Source: Acidobacteriota bacterium (GTDB lineage Bacteria; Acidobacteriota; Thermoanaerobaculia; Thermoanaerobaculales; Thermoanaerobaculaceae). From it: DNA of 45,506 nucleotides. The position numbers and the translations under genes were made by a program. The notes under the pieces were generated by a model that worked only from the letters and a program-made list of their open reading frames with translations, was not told the DNA's origin and searched no databases. Position 1 is the first letter of the stretch. Every line of letters begins with the position of its first letter. Below are positions 18,118 to 26,705 of the stretch, one piece after another. The stretch covers positions 1 to 45,506 of the forward strand of contig PKYI01000012.1 in assembly GCA_003133645.1 (NCBI GenBank), read 5' to 3'.

Positions 18118-21100
18118 ATGAGCGACGAGTCCAGGAGCGCCGAGTCGTTCGGCCCCAACGTCTGGCTGATCGACGAGATGTTCCGCGAGTTCAAGGAACA
18201 TCCCGAGTCGGTGAGCGAGAGCTGGCGCGAGTTTTTCTCCGACTACCGCCCCGCCGTCGGTCGCGCCGCGCCGCCGCCCGCGGCCCCCGCCGCGGCGGCG
18301 CCCGCCCGACCGGAACGGGCGCCTGCCTCCACCGCAGCGCCGATCGTCGGGCCGGCTCGGCGCCTGGTCGAGAACATGCAGGCGAGCCTGACCGTTCCGA
18401 CCGCCACCTCGGTGCGCACGATCCCGGTGCGCCTGCTCGAGGAGAACCGCTGGTTGATGAACCAGCACCTCGCCGAACTCAGCGGCGGCAAGGTGAGCTA
18501 CACGCACCTGCTGGCGTGGGCGCTGGTTACGGCCCTCGACGAGATGTCGGGGATGCGCTCGATCTTCGTCGAGGTCGAGGGCGCGCCGCACCGGCTCACG
18601 GCCGGGCACGTGAACTTCGGCATCGCCGTCGACATCGAGCGCCGCGACGGCAGCCGCGGTCTCGTCGTGCCGAGCATCAAGCACGCGGAGACTCTCGAGT
18701 TCGCGACGTTCTTTGCGGCCTGCAACGAGCTCATCCGCCGCGCCCAAGCCGGCCAGCTCGTCCCCGAGGACTTCGCCGACACCACCGTCTCCCTCACCAA
18801 CCCGGGAATGCTGGGCACGACGCAGTCGGTGCCCCGTCTGATGGCCGGCCAGAGCCTGATCGTCGCGACCGGCGCCATCGGGTACCCGGCCGAGTACCAG
18901 CTCGCCGACCCCGCCGCGCTCGCCTGCCTCGGCGTGAGCAAGGTGTGTACGCTGACCTGTACCTACGACCACCGCGTCATCCAGGGCGCGGAGAGCGCCG
19001 ATTTCCTCGGCCGCGTCGCCGGCCTGCTCGCCGGCGAGGGTCGTTTCTACGACCAGGTCTTCACCTCGCTTGCGGTGCCGCACGAGCCGGTGCGCCTCGC
19101 GCCGGACACCAACCCCTACTTCTCCGATAACAGTGTGGACGCGCTGGTGCGCAAGCAGGCCGGCGTGCTCGGCCTCGTCAACATGTACCGGGTGCGCGGC
19201 CACCTCGTGGCGCACATCAACCCGCTCTCCACCGAGATCCCGACCCACCCCGAGCTCGAACTCGAGCGCCACGGCCTCACCCTGTGGGACCTCGACCGTG
19301 AGTTCTACAGCGGCGGCGTGGGCGGCCGCGAGCGCGCGGGCCTGCGCGAGATCGTCCGCATCTTGCGCGAGGCCTATTGCGGCACGCTCGGGGTCGAGTA
19401 CATGTTCATCCAGGAGCCGGATCAGAAGGCCTGGATCCAGAAGCGGGTCGAGGGTGCCGACCCCGCCGCGTGGCTCGACGCGTCGGCGAAGCGCCGCGCC
19501 CTCGCGATGCTCAACGCCGCCGAGGCGTTCGAGCGCTTCCTACACACCAAGTACATCGGCCACAAGCGCTTCTCGCTCGAGGGACTGGAGGCGCTCATCC
19601 CGATGCTGGACCGCGTGCTCGCCGGCGCGGTGCAGGCCGGCATCGCCGAAGTGGTGCTCGGGATGGCCCACCGCGGCCGCCTCAACGTGCTGGCCAACAT
19701 CCTCGGCAAGAGCTACGAGAAGATCTTCCGCGAGTTCGAGGGGAACATCGACCCGCTCTCCCGCGAGGGGACGGGCGACGTCAAGTACCACCTGGGCGCC
19801 ACCGGGACCTACACCGGCCCCGGCGGCGGCCAGCTGCGCATCACGATGGCGTCCAACCCCAGCCACCTCGAGGCCGTGGACCCCGTGGTCGAGGGGATGG
19901 CGCGCGCTCTCCAGGACGTCCGGGGCGACGCCGCCCACGAGCAGGTCCTCCCGGTGCTCGTCCACGGCGACGCCGCCTTCGCGGGGCAGGGCGTGGTGGC
20001 CGAGACGCTCAACATGAGCGCGCTGTCCGGCTACCGCACCGGGGGCACGGTGCACATCGTCGTCAACAACGGGATCGGGTTCACGACCTCGCCGGCCGAC
20101 GCGCGCTCGTCGGTGTACGCCACGGACGTGGCGAAGATGGTCCAGGCGCCGGTTTTCCACGTCAACGGCGAGGACCCCGAAGCGTGCGTCCACGTCATGG
20201 ACCTGGCGCTGGCTTTCCGGCGCGAGTTCAAGAAGGACGTCGTCGTAGACGTGGTCGGCTACCGCCGGTGGGGACACAACGAGGCCGACGAGCCCGCATT
20301 CACGCAGCCGATCATGTACGCCAAGATCCGCGACCGGCGGTCCGTGCGCAAGCTCTACACCGAGCGGCTGGTCAACCGCGGCGACCTCACCCTCGCCGAG
20401 GCCGAGGCGGCCCTCAAGGACTTCCAGGACCGCCTCGAGGCGGCGTTCGCCGCCACCCACGAGAGCGCTCCACCCGCCCTCGGCCCGGCGGCGCCGGGGA
20501 CGGCGGCCGCCGCGCCCGAGCCGCCGCCTCCGCCGGTGCCGCTCCCCACACTCCGGGAAATCGCCGAGTGCGCCACCGCCGTCCCCGAAGGCTTTCACGT
20601 CCACCCCAAGCTCGCCCGCCTGCTCGGCCAACGCCGCCAGATGCTCGACGAGGGGGGCGTGGACTGGGGGACCGCCGAGCTGCTGGCGTTCGGCTCGCTC
20701 CTGCGGGAGGGGATTGGGGTCCGCCTCGCGGGTCAGGACTCCCGGCGCGGCACGTTCTCCCAGCGCCACGCGGTGCTCGTGGACCAGGACACCGGCGCGG
20801 AGTACACCCCGCTGCAGCACCTGGAAGCGGGTCAGGCCCCGTTCCTCGTCTACGACTCGCTGCTCTCCGAGTACGCGGCGCTTGGCTTCGAGTACGGCTA
20901 CTCGGTGATGCGCCCCGACGCGCTCGTGCTCTGGGAGGCGCAGTTCGGCGATTTCGCCAACGGCGCCCAGATCATCATCGACTCCTTCATCGCCGCCGCC
21001 GAGGAGAAGTGGGGGCAGCGCAGCAAGCTCGTGCTCCTGCTCCCCCACGGCGCGGAGGGCCAGGGGCCGGAGCACTCGAGCGCCCGCCTCGAGCGCTTCC

Positions 21101-21672
21101 TGCAGCTCGCGGCCGGCGACCGCCTCCGGGTGGCGGCGCCGAGCACGGCGGCGCAGTACTACCACCTGCTGCGTGCCCAAGCACACGCCGGACGCGCGGC
21201 CCCCCTCGTCGTGATGACGCCGAAGAGCCTGCTGCGCGCCGAAGCCGCAAAGAGCCGCGCCGGCGATTTTGCCGGCGCGTTCGAGCCGGTACTCGCCGAC
21301 CCGGAACCGCCCGAGGCTCCCGAGCGGGCGCTGCTGTGCAGCGGCAAGGTGGCGTTCGACCTGATCGCGCACCGCCACACGCAGGGGGGCGCCGCAGCCG
21401 TGATCCGGATCGAGCGCCTGTCGCCGTTCCCGGTCGAGGAGATCCGCACGGTGCTCGCCACGCTCCCGGCGGTGCGCGAGCTGCGCTGGGTCCAGGAGGA
21501 GCCGGCCAACATGGGGGCGTGGGGGTTCGTCGCGCCGCGCCTCGCCGCGCTCGCGCCCGGCCTGCCGCTCGCCTACGTCGGCCGCCCCGAGAGTTCGAGC
21601 CCCGCCACCGGTTCCCACCGCGTCTTCCTGGCGGAGCAGGAGAGGGTCGTGCAGGGCGCGTTCGGCGCATAG
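18118..21672 (+). CDS. kgd: Multifunctional 2-oxoglutarate dehydrogenase, fused E2 catalytic and E1 domains (Kgd type)
   Basis: This 1184-residue protein begins with the E1 leader FGPNVWLIDEMFREFKEHPE. A proline/alanine linker (about 45-80) leads to an E2 succinyltransferase catalytic domain (about 85-320) with the DHRVIQGAE active-site motif at 284. The full thiamine-diphosphate E1 follows (VVLGMAHRGRLNVLANILGK, HGDAAFAGQGVVAETLNMS, HIVVNNGIGFTTSP, GYRRWGHNEADEPAF). No lipoyl domain is present. This is the layout of mycobacterial Kgd/SucA, which works with a separate lipoyl-bearing E2. It converts 2-oxoglutarate to succinyl-CoA in the TCA cycle. An alanine/proline-rich insert (about 785-810) splits the E1 part. 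The ATG at 18118 fits the conserved N-terminus. Confidence 0.95.
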   Translation: MSDESRSAESFGPNVWLIDEMFREFKEHPESVSESWREFFSDYRPAVGRAAPPPAAPAAAAPARPERAPASTAAPIVGPARRLVENMQASLTVPTATSVRTIPVRLLEENRWLMNQHLAELSGGKVSYTHLLAWALVTALDEMSGMRSIFVEVEGAPHRLTAGHVNFGIAVDIERRDGSRGLVVPSIKHAETLEFATFFAACNELIRRAQAGQLVPEDFADTTVSLTNPGMLGTTQSVPRLMAGQSLIVATGAIGYPAEYQLADPAALACLGVSKVCTLTCTYDHRVIQGAESADFLGRVAGLLAGEGRFYDQVFTSLAVPHEPVRLAPDTNPYFSDNSVDALVRKQAGVLGLVNMYRVRGHLVAHINPLSTEIPTHPELELERHGLTLWDLDREFYSGGVGGRERAGLREIVRILREAYCGTLGVEYMFIQEPDQKAWIQKRVEGADPAAWLDASAKRRALAMLNAAEAFERFLHTKYIGHKRFSLEGLEALIPMLDRVLAGAVQAGIAEVVLGMAHRGRLNVLANILGKSYEKIFREFEGNIDPLSREGTGDVKYHLGATGTYTGPGGGQLRITMASNPSHLEAVDPVVEGMARALQDVRGDAAHEQVLPVLVHGDAAFAGQGVVAETLNMSALSGYRTGGTVHIVVNNGIGFTTSPADARSSVYATDVAKMVQAPVFHVNGEDPEACVHVMDLALAFRREFKKDVVVDVVGYRRWGHNEADEPAFTQPIMYAKIRDRRSVRKLYTERLVNRGDLTLAEAEAALKDFQDRLEAAFAATHESAPPALGPAAPGTAAAAPEPPPPPVPLPTLREIAECATAVPEGFHVHPKLARLLGQRRQMLDEGGVDWGTAELLAFGSLLREGIGVRLAGQDSRRGTFSQRHAVLVDQDTGAEYTPLQHLEAGQAPFLVYDSLLSEYAALGFEYGYSVMRPDALVLWEAQFGDFANGAQIIIDSFIAAAEEKWGQRSKLVLLLPHGAEGQGPEHSSARLERFLQLAAGDRLRVAAPSTAAQYYHLLRAQAHAGRAAPLVVMTPKSLLRAEAAKSRAGDFAGAFEPVLADPEPPEAPERALLCSGKVAFDLIAHRHTQGGAAAVIRIERLSPFPVEEIRTVLATLPAVRELRWVQEEPANMGAWGFVAPRLAALAPGLPLAYVGRPESSSPATGSHRVFLAEQERVVQGAFGA

Positions 21673-21685
21673 GAGGAGGAACCGA

Positions 21686-22777
21686 ATGGACCGAGGCGAC
21701 GGCTCCCGAGCGTACACCGTCATCTTCCTCGTGCTCGCGGCGCTCGGGATCGGGTACGTGTGCGTGCGGGTGCTGACGCCGTTTCTCGCCGCGATCGCCT
21801 GGGCCATCATCCTCGCCGTGGCGTTCCAGGGCCCGTGGACCTACCTCGAGCGCCGGATGTCGGACCGCCGCGGCCTGGCGGCCGGCCTGCTGACGCTGGC
21901 GATCGCCCTCCTCGTCCTGCTGCCGGCGGGGTTGTTCGTGGGCGTCCTGGCGAGCCAGACGATCGACGTCGCCAACCGCGTGTCGCGTAAGCTCTCAGAC
22001 CTCCACGTCACGTCGTTCTCGGACGTCGTCGCGCTTCCCAAGGTGGCCGACGCCCTCGACGGCATCCGCAGCCGCGCGGGGATCTCGAAGCCCGACTTCG
22101 AGAAGCTGGCGGCAGGGTTCGTCGCCAAGGCGTCCGCCACCGCGGCTCGGGTCAGCGGCAAACTGATGCTCGGGGTGTTCGATGCGGTGCTCACGTTCGT
22201 GCTGGTCATCTTCCTCCTCTTCTTCCTCCTTAAGGACGGGCGCGCGATGGCCGGCGCGGTGTTCGACCTGCTGCCGACCGACACCACCGGGCGCCGGCGG
22301 CTGAGCGGCTCGCTGCAGGCGATGCTGGCGGCGATCTTCCGCGGGTCGCTCCTGTGCGCGGTCGTCCAGGGGGCGTCGGGCGCTCTCGGCTGGTGGATCG
22401 CCGGCCTTCCCTCCCCTGCCCTTGCGGGCGTGGCGATGGGCGTGCTGTCGCTGCTGCCGGTGGGCGGCACCGCGATCGTGTGGCTTCCCGGCGCCCTCTA
22501 CCTGTGGTCGGCCGACCGACCGCGGGCCGCGGTGTTCCTTTTCGCCTGGGGGTTGGTGGTGACCTCGTTCCTCGCCGACAACATCTTGCGACCGGTGCTG
22601 ATCCGTCGCTCGGAGGAGTTGTCCACCCTGGTGGTGTTCCTCGGCGTGTTCGGCGGCATCGCGGCGTTCGGCCTGCTCGGGATCTTCATCGGTCCGGTGG
22701 CGCTGGCACTCGCCGTGACGCTGGTCGGGGTGATCCGCCAGGCGGCGGGCACGGAGGTTCCGGCCGCGGCGCCGTGA
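21686..22777 (+). CDS. AI-2E family (PerM-like) membrane transporter
   Basis: This 363-residue protein has about eight hydrophobic segments with the usual order for the family: an N-terminal pair (TVIFLVLAALGIGYVCVRVL, PFLAAIAWAIILAVAFQGPW), a soluble middle part, FVLVIFLLFFLLKDGRAMAG, and a C-terminal half with SLLPVGGTAIVWLPGALYLW and GGIAAFGLLGIFIGPVALALA. Members export autoinducer-2 or act as Na+/H+ antiporters; the substrate here is unknown. AGGAGG lies just before the ATG. It starts 13 bp after the Kgd gene and probably shares its transcript. Confidence 0.88.
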   Translation: MDRGDGSRAYTVIFLVLAALGIGYVCVRVLTPFLAAIAWAIILAVAFQGPWTYLERRMSDRRGLAAGLLTLAIALLVLLPAGLFVGVLASQTIDVANRVSRKLSDLHVTSFSDVVALPKVADALDGIRSRAGISKPDFEKLAAGFVAKASATAARVSGKLMLGVFDAVLTFVLVIFLLFFLLKDGRAMAGAVFDLLPTDTTGRRRLSGSLQAMLAAIFRGSLLCAVVQGASGALGWWIAGLPSPALAGVAMGVLSLLPVGGTAIVWLPGALYLWSADRPRAAVFLFAWGLVVTSFLADNILRPVLIRRSEELSTLVVFLGVFGGIAAFGLLGIFIGPVALALAVTLVGVIRQAAGTEVPAAAP

Positions 22778-22801
22778 GCCGCGAGCGCTCGTCCAGGCGC
22801 C

Positions 22802-22824
22802 GGCCCGGCCCTCTCCGCCGGGCC
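22802..22824. terminator. Bidirectional hairpin between convergent genes
   Basis: GGCCCGGC (22802-22809) pairs perfectly with GCCGGGCC (22817-22824) around a 7-nt loop. It lies between the stops of the AI-2E gene (plus) and the lipoprotein gene (minus), where a shared terminator is expected. No T-run is visible on either side. Confidence 0.5.
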
Positions 22825-22826
22825 CG

Positions 22827-23273
22827 TCAGTCGAAGCTCAGGCGGTAGAGCGGGAACTGGTCCTCGCTGTCCGCAAGCCGGCACACGCCCCGGCCGCGCA
22901 GCCGCAGCCGCCGCTCGACCTCGAGCCTGCACTTCAAGTTGGTGCCGCGGTCCCCCTCCAACCGGCCGACGAACACCATCACGACGGGCCCGCCGGTTAC
23001 CGGCGCAAGTCCGATCTGCAGTCCGATGCCGGGCACGGGCGCCAGTCCCCCCGGGGGACGCTCCGCGTGCTCGACCCGAAGGACGCCGGTGAGTGCCTCT
23101 CCGGTCTGCGGGTTGGTGCCGCGAACCGTTGCCGACTCCTCTTTGACCGCAACCGTCACCGGGATCTCGGGACCGCCCGGGACCCTCGTGAGCGTCCCTG
23201 CGCGCGTGACCACGCAGCCGCCAAGGAGCAGGGGGAGGACGCTCACCGCCAGAGCTGACCGCCACGCCGTCAC
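22827..23273 (-). CDS. Hypothetical small lipoprotein
   Basis: This 148-residue protein has a lipoprotein signal peptide with lipobox LLLGGC, so the mature N-terminus would be a lipidated cysteine near residue 20. The rest is predicted beta-rich (TVAVKEESATVRGTNPQTGEALTGVLRVEH, VVMVFVGRLEGDRGTNLKCRLEVERRL) with two further cysteines that could form a disulfide. I recognise no family. The GTG at 23273 has AAGGAGG six bases upstream. It stands alone between the AI-2E gene and the end of the Hmc-like operon. The 96 bp upstream hold only a weak imperfect hairpin (23342-23361). Confidence 0.7.
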   Translation of the reverse strand: MTAWRSALAVSVLPLLLGGCVVTRAGTLTRVPGGPEIPVTVAVKEESATVRGTNPQTGEALTGVLRVEHAERPPGGLAPVPGIGLQIGLAPVTGGPVVMVFVGRLEGDRGTNLKCRLEVERRLRLRGRGVCRLADSEDQFPLYRLSFD

Positions 23274-23369
23274 GCCAACCTCCTTGCCGCGCTGCTCAGG
23301 CTACGATGCTAGCACTCCCAGAGGCCCGTTCACGCGCATTGCCGGCACGCAGTCTTGCCGGTGCGCCGC

Positions 23370-25208
23370 TCACGGCCGTCCGGGGGCCGCCGTCTGCACG
23401 GGAAACTCGGCGCGATAGGCCTTCTCCGACTGGGTGCCGCTGTTGTGGCAGGCGCCGCAGCGCCCCAGGTTCGGCAACTTGAGCGCGGCATCCTTGGCCT
23501 TCTCCACGTGGCACGGGATGCACATCTTGTGCATGGCGTCCTTGTAGGACGGGGCCCACTTGGAATCGAAGGTCTTCACGACCGGGTTGGCCGCCATCAT
23601 GTCCTTGTCGTGGCACTGCGAGCACTTCTTCGTGGGCGTCACCCGGATCGGCTCGCCCTTGCCGTGGCACTGGGCGCACGAGGCGTTGCCGTGCAGGTCC
23701 GCCACGTGGGTTTCATGGTTGAAGATCGACGTGGGGAGGAACATGTTCCCGTGGCACACCACGCAGGGGGTCCCCACGTCCCCCTTCTGGTGCAGGTGGT
23801 GGCAGAGGGCGCAGCTCTTGGGGCCGCCCGCCTCGTCCTGATGCTTCTTGTGGTCGAAGTAGACGTACCGCGGTCCGGGCCCGATCTGGAGGATGCTCGC
23901 GCCCACCGCCCGGACGGCGGGGGTGTTCACGGCCGGCTGCGCCTTGGGCGCCACCGTGAGGCCGAACGCGAGCGCCAGCACGAAGAGGAACGAGTACACC
24001 TTGGCGGCCTTGCGCCAACCTTCTCCCAACCACACCTGGGCGAACGGGGCGAACGCCGGCAACGCCGCCTCGCGGGCCTTGCGCTCGGCTTCCACCTCTT
24101 CGAGGCCGTGCGGGTCCACCGGGAACCGTTCCTGGATGAAGAAGAACACCAGCACGCACGCCGCCACGATGCCGAGGCTGATGGCGAACTCGGTCCACGC
24201 CGGGAAGTAGAAGCGGCGCGTGGCCCACACCTGGCTCAGGCCCGAGGCGTTGATGCGGTCCAGCACGAAGCCCAGCACCGAGCAGCAGGCAAGCAACCAC
24301 ATGCCGGTGAACGAGCGGCGGACCGCGGGAAGCGCCAGGAGGACCATGGGGATGACGGTGGACAGCAGCATCTCGGCGATGAAGAGGTTGGCGAGCCAGC
24401 TGCCGTCGAACACCATGGCCAACTTGCCCTGACGCAGCAGGTCCCCCATCTTCATGACGAAATAGCAGGCCAGGGCAATGCTCGCCAGGCGCGCCAGGCC
24501 GGCGAGCATCTCCATCTCGGGCTCTCGCTTGTAGAGCCAGCTGGTGACCGTAGATTCCACCATCACCATGACGATCCCGAGGCAGATGGCGGAGACGAAG
24601 AAGAGTTCGGGCAGAAGGTGGCTGTACCACAGCGGGTGGACCCGAAACGGCATGATGAGGAGCATGGTCCCCAAGGAGGACTGGTGGAGCGTCGAGAGCA
24701 TGATCCCGAGGATCATGATCGGCAGCGCCAGCTTTACGAAGAACCGGTACGTCCTCTGAAAAGGGGTGCGCTCGAGGATCGTCGGCGTCACTTCCAGGGC
24801 CAGCACCGTGAGATAGAGCATGACGCACCACGCCACCTCGAAGAGCGCCGAATGGATGTTCCAGTAGATCGTAGCGTGCCAGATGTTCCAGGGCAGCCCG
24901 AGGTCGAACAGGAGTCCCACCGCCACGGCCCCGTAACCGAGGAACGCCGTGAGGATGGCGGGGCGCGCCGCGGCGTGGTAGCGCTCCCGGTGGAAGATGT
25001 GCACCACCGCCGCCATGACGAAGCCGCCCGCAGCCAGGGCCACGCCGCCCATCACGTCGAAGCCGATCCAAAGGCCCCACGGCGTCGTGTCCGAAAGGGC
25101 GGTGGAGACGCCCAGGCCCAGGGAAAAGCGCACGATCGCCACGGCTGCCGCCAACCCCGCGAGGATCCACATCAGGCCCTTGAAGAGGAACAGGCGCCTA
25201 TTGTCCAT
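23370..25208 (-). CDS. NrfD/HybB-type membrane subunit fused to a hexaheme cytochrome c
   Basis: This 612-residue protein joins two parts usually found as separate subunits. Residues 1-360 form a ten-helix NrfD/HybB/HmcC-type quinone-reactive membrane domain (TPWGLWIGFDVMGGVALAAGG, STLHQSSLGTMLLI, HPLWYSHLLPELFF). After a charged linker and one more helix (YSFLFVLALAFGLTVAP, about 405-421) comes a domain with six CxxCH heme sites at C466, C482, C511, C529, C563 and C584, with additional histidines (FDHKKH, FNHETH, HHLH) suited to bis-His ligation as in cytochrome c3/c7. The extra helix places the hemes in the periplasm. It is the last gene of the Hmc-like operon and overlaps the ferredoxin gene by 11 bp. 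It probably links periplasmic electrons to the quinone pool. Confidence 0.88.
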   Translation of the reverse strand: MDNRRLFLFKGLMWILAGLAAAVAIVRFSLGLGVSTALSDTTPWGLWIGFDVMGGVALAAGGFVMAAVVHIFHRERYHAAARPAILTAFLGYGAVAVGLLFDLGLPWNIWHATIYWNIHSALFEVAWCVMLYLTVLALEVTPTILERTPFQRTYRFFVKLALPIMILGIMLSTLHQSSLGTMLLIMPFRVHPLWYSHLLPELFFVSAICLGIVMVMVESTVTSWLYKREPEMEMLAGLARLASIALACYFVMKMGDLLRQGKLAMVFDGSWLANLFIAEMLLSTVIPMVLLALPAVRRSFTGMWLLACCSVLGFVLDRINASGLSQVWATRRFYFPAWTEFAISLGIVAACVLVFFFIQERFPVDPHGLEEVEAERKAREAALPAFAPFAQVWLGEGWRKAAKVYSFLFVLALAFGLTVAPKAQPAVNTPAVRAVGASILQIGPGPRYVYFDHKKHQDEAGGPKSCALCHHLHQKGDVGTPCVVCHGNMFLPTSIFNHETHVADLHGNASCAQCHGKGEPIRVTPTKKCSQCHDKDMMAANPVVKTFDSKWAPSYKDAMHKMCIPCHVEKAKDAALKLPNLGRCGACHNSGTQSEKAYRAEFPVQTAAPGRP

Positions 25209-26004
25209 GGGTGTCCTCCCCCGCAGTGACGGCGGCGGCCTTCTCGTCCATGAGCTTGCGGCGGCGCTCAATGATCCAGTAGAGGGAACCCATAAGGACC
25301 CCCATACCCAGGAACTCGAACGGAACCGCCTTCAACGCCGCCCAGGTGAGAGGCGGGAGGGGCTTGTCGGAGAGCTCGCGCCCGTCGCCCCAGGCGAGGA
25401 AGTCCAGCGAGATGTCCGAAACGTAGAAGACCGAGGTGCCGCCCACCTGGTTCTCGCCCCAGATCTTCTGGATGTACTTCGACGGCTCGGCCCGCAGGCG
25501 CTTCTTGGCCTCGGCCAGCATCTCGCCCCTCGTGCCGAAGATCGTCGCCTGCGTGGGGCATGAAGCCACGCACGCCGGCTTGTCGATCTTGCCCGACTTG
25601 AGCGATGGGTAGCAGAGGATGCACTTGCGCACAGAAGGGGTGGCCGAGTCCCACTGGTAATGGGGGATGCCGTACGGGCACCCCAGCATGCAGTAGCGGC
25701 AGCCGAGACAGATCTTCTTGTCGTAGATCACCGGCCCCTCGGGGGTCTTCTGCATCGCCCCCACCGGGCACACGGAGACGCAGGCGGGCTCCAGGCAATG
25801 GCGGCACTGCTTGCGCACGAAGTGGTTGTCGGGCTTGCGGATGACCGTGGTCCACCGGTCCGCCGACAGGCCGTCGGGCGTTGACCCGGGCCTCGGCGGG
25901 GCGCCATCCGCCGGCAGGTCGTTGATCTTCTTGCAGGCGACGACGCACTGCTCGCAGCCGATGCACTTGGTCACGTCGGTCAGGATGCAGGGGTTCTCGA
26001 TCAT
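25198..26004 (-). CDS. HybA/HmcB/DsrO-like multi-[4Fe-4S] ferredoxin with C-terminal membrane helix, no Tat signal
   Basis: This 268-residue protein has four cysteine groups typical of the family: TKCIGCEQCVVACKK, QCRHCLEPACVSVCPVGAM, KICLGCRYCMLGCPYGIPHY, and CILC with ACVASCPTQATI. A C-terminal hydrophobic helix (FEFLGMGVLMGSLYWIIE) precedes a basic tail. Relatives such as DsrO, HybA and HmcB usually start with a twin-arginine signal and act in the periplasm. Here the protein begins MIENPCILTDVTKCIGC and has no signal peptide. The start is fixed by the ATGA overlap with the upstream gene. The iron-sulfur part may therefore face the cytoplasm, unless it is exported with a partner. It would wire the HdrD-like or NarI-like subunit to the NrfD subunit. 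Confidence 0.88.
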   Translation of the reverse strand: MIENPCILTDVTKCIGCEQCVVACKKINDLPADGAPPRPGSTPDGLSADRWTTVIRKPDNHFVRKQCRHCLEPACVSVCPVGAMQKTPEGPVIYDKKICLGCRYCMLGCPYGIPHYQWDSATPSVRKCILCYPSLKSGKIDKPACVASCPTQATIFGTRGEMLAEAKKRLRAEPSKYIQKIWGENQVGGTSVFYVSDISLDFLAWGDGRELSDKPLPPLTWAALKAVPFEFLGMGVLMGSLYWIIERRRKLMDEKAAAVTAGEDTHGQ

Positions 26005-26705
26005 ACCGGCTCACCTGCCTTCCCGAGCGCCGCGCGGACCTTGTCGCCACCGCCCGGAACGAAGTGCCACCCCAGCTCCCAGACGATGCGCGTCGAAGCG
26101 AAGAGCAGCGCGTGGGCGAGCTTGCTGAACGGGATCAGGACCAGGATCAGCTCCGCGCTCAGCAGGTGAGCGAGGTAGATCACCGTGAACGGCAGCGCGC
26201 TCTGCTCGGGGTGCGCTACGAAGTACCCGGTCAGGAACGCGGTGATGCAGAGGACGAGAAGGAGGTAGTCCTGCGGCCCGCTGAGAAAGCGCGCCGCACG
26301 TTCGAACAGCCGGTAGAGAAGGAGCACAACGAGGCCGGCGAGCGCGGCCAGCGTGAGAATGTCCGCGGCGACCGCAGGCAGCGTCGGCCAGCCGATCCCG
26401 ATACCCTTTTCGATCAACGCCACGTGGCCGGCGAGAAAGAGCGGCACCAGCAGCATGCCGACGTGGAAGACCGCCGAGGCGATCGTGAAGGGGATGCGGG
26501 TCCCCCTGAGCGCGTTCACCGGCACGATCCACCCCAGGCTCTTCTTGAACATCCATCGCCACGGGACCTTCTGATCTCCGGCCATCCTGTGCGCGCGGGC
26601 GAGTTCGCCGATGGCGAGCGCCCACTGCCGCAAGGCGCCAACGGCGAGCACGCTGAAGGCAAGGTAGAGGAACGGCCCCCGCGCCCATGCCACCCACGTG
26701 TTCAT
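26001..26705 (-). CDS. NarI/DsrM/HmcE-like membrane cytochrome b subunit
   Basis: This 234-residue protein has about six hydrophobic segments. It resembles the NarI/DsrM family: FHVGMLLVPLFLAGHVALIEKG and LAHLLSAELILVLIPFSKLAHALLF both carry histidines placed to bind heme b, as in DsrM (HIFLVSVLLTYFPFSKLVHM in this window's DsrM). It would oxidise or reduce quinone and exchange electrons with the HdrD-like subunit encoded just upstream. It overlaps both neighbours by 4 bp (ATGA), which implies fixed stoichiometry. Its partner genes make HmcE the closest functional comparison. Confidence 0.85.
   Translation of the reverse strand: MNTWVAWARGPFLYLAFSVLAVGALRQWALAIGELARAHRMAGDQKVPWRWMFKKSLGWIVPVNALRGTRIPFTIASAVFHVGMLLVPLFLAGHVALIEKGIGIGWPTLPAVAADILTLAALAGLVVLLLYRLFERAARFLSGPQDYLLLVLCITAFLTGYFVAHPEQSALPFTVIYLAHLLSAELILVLIPFSKLAHALLFASTRIVWELGWHFVPGGGDKVRAALGKAGEPV

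Noticed and set aside
19540-21810. A 756-codon minus-strand frame opposite the 2-oxoglutarate dehydrogenase gene
   Set aside because: Shadow frame: no ribosome site, no domain, composition typical of antisense GC-rich coding DNA.
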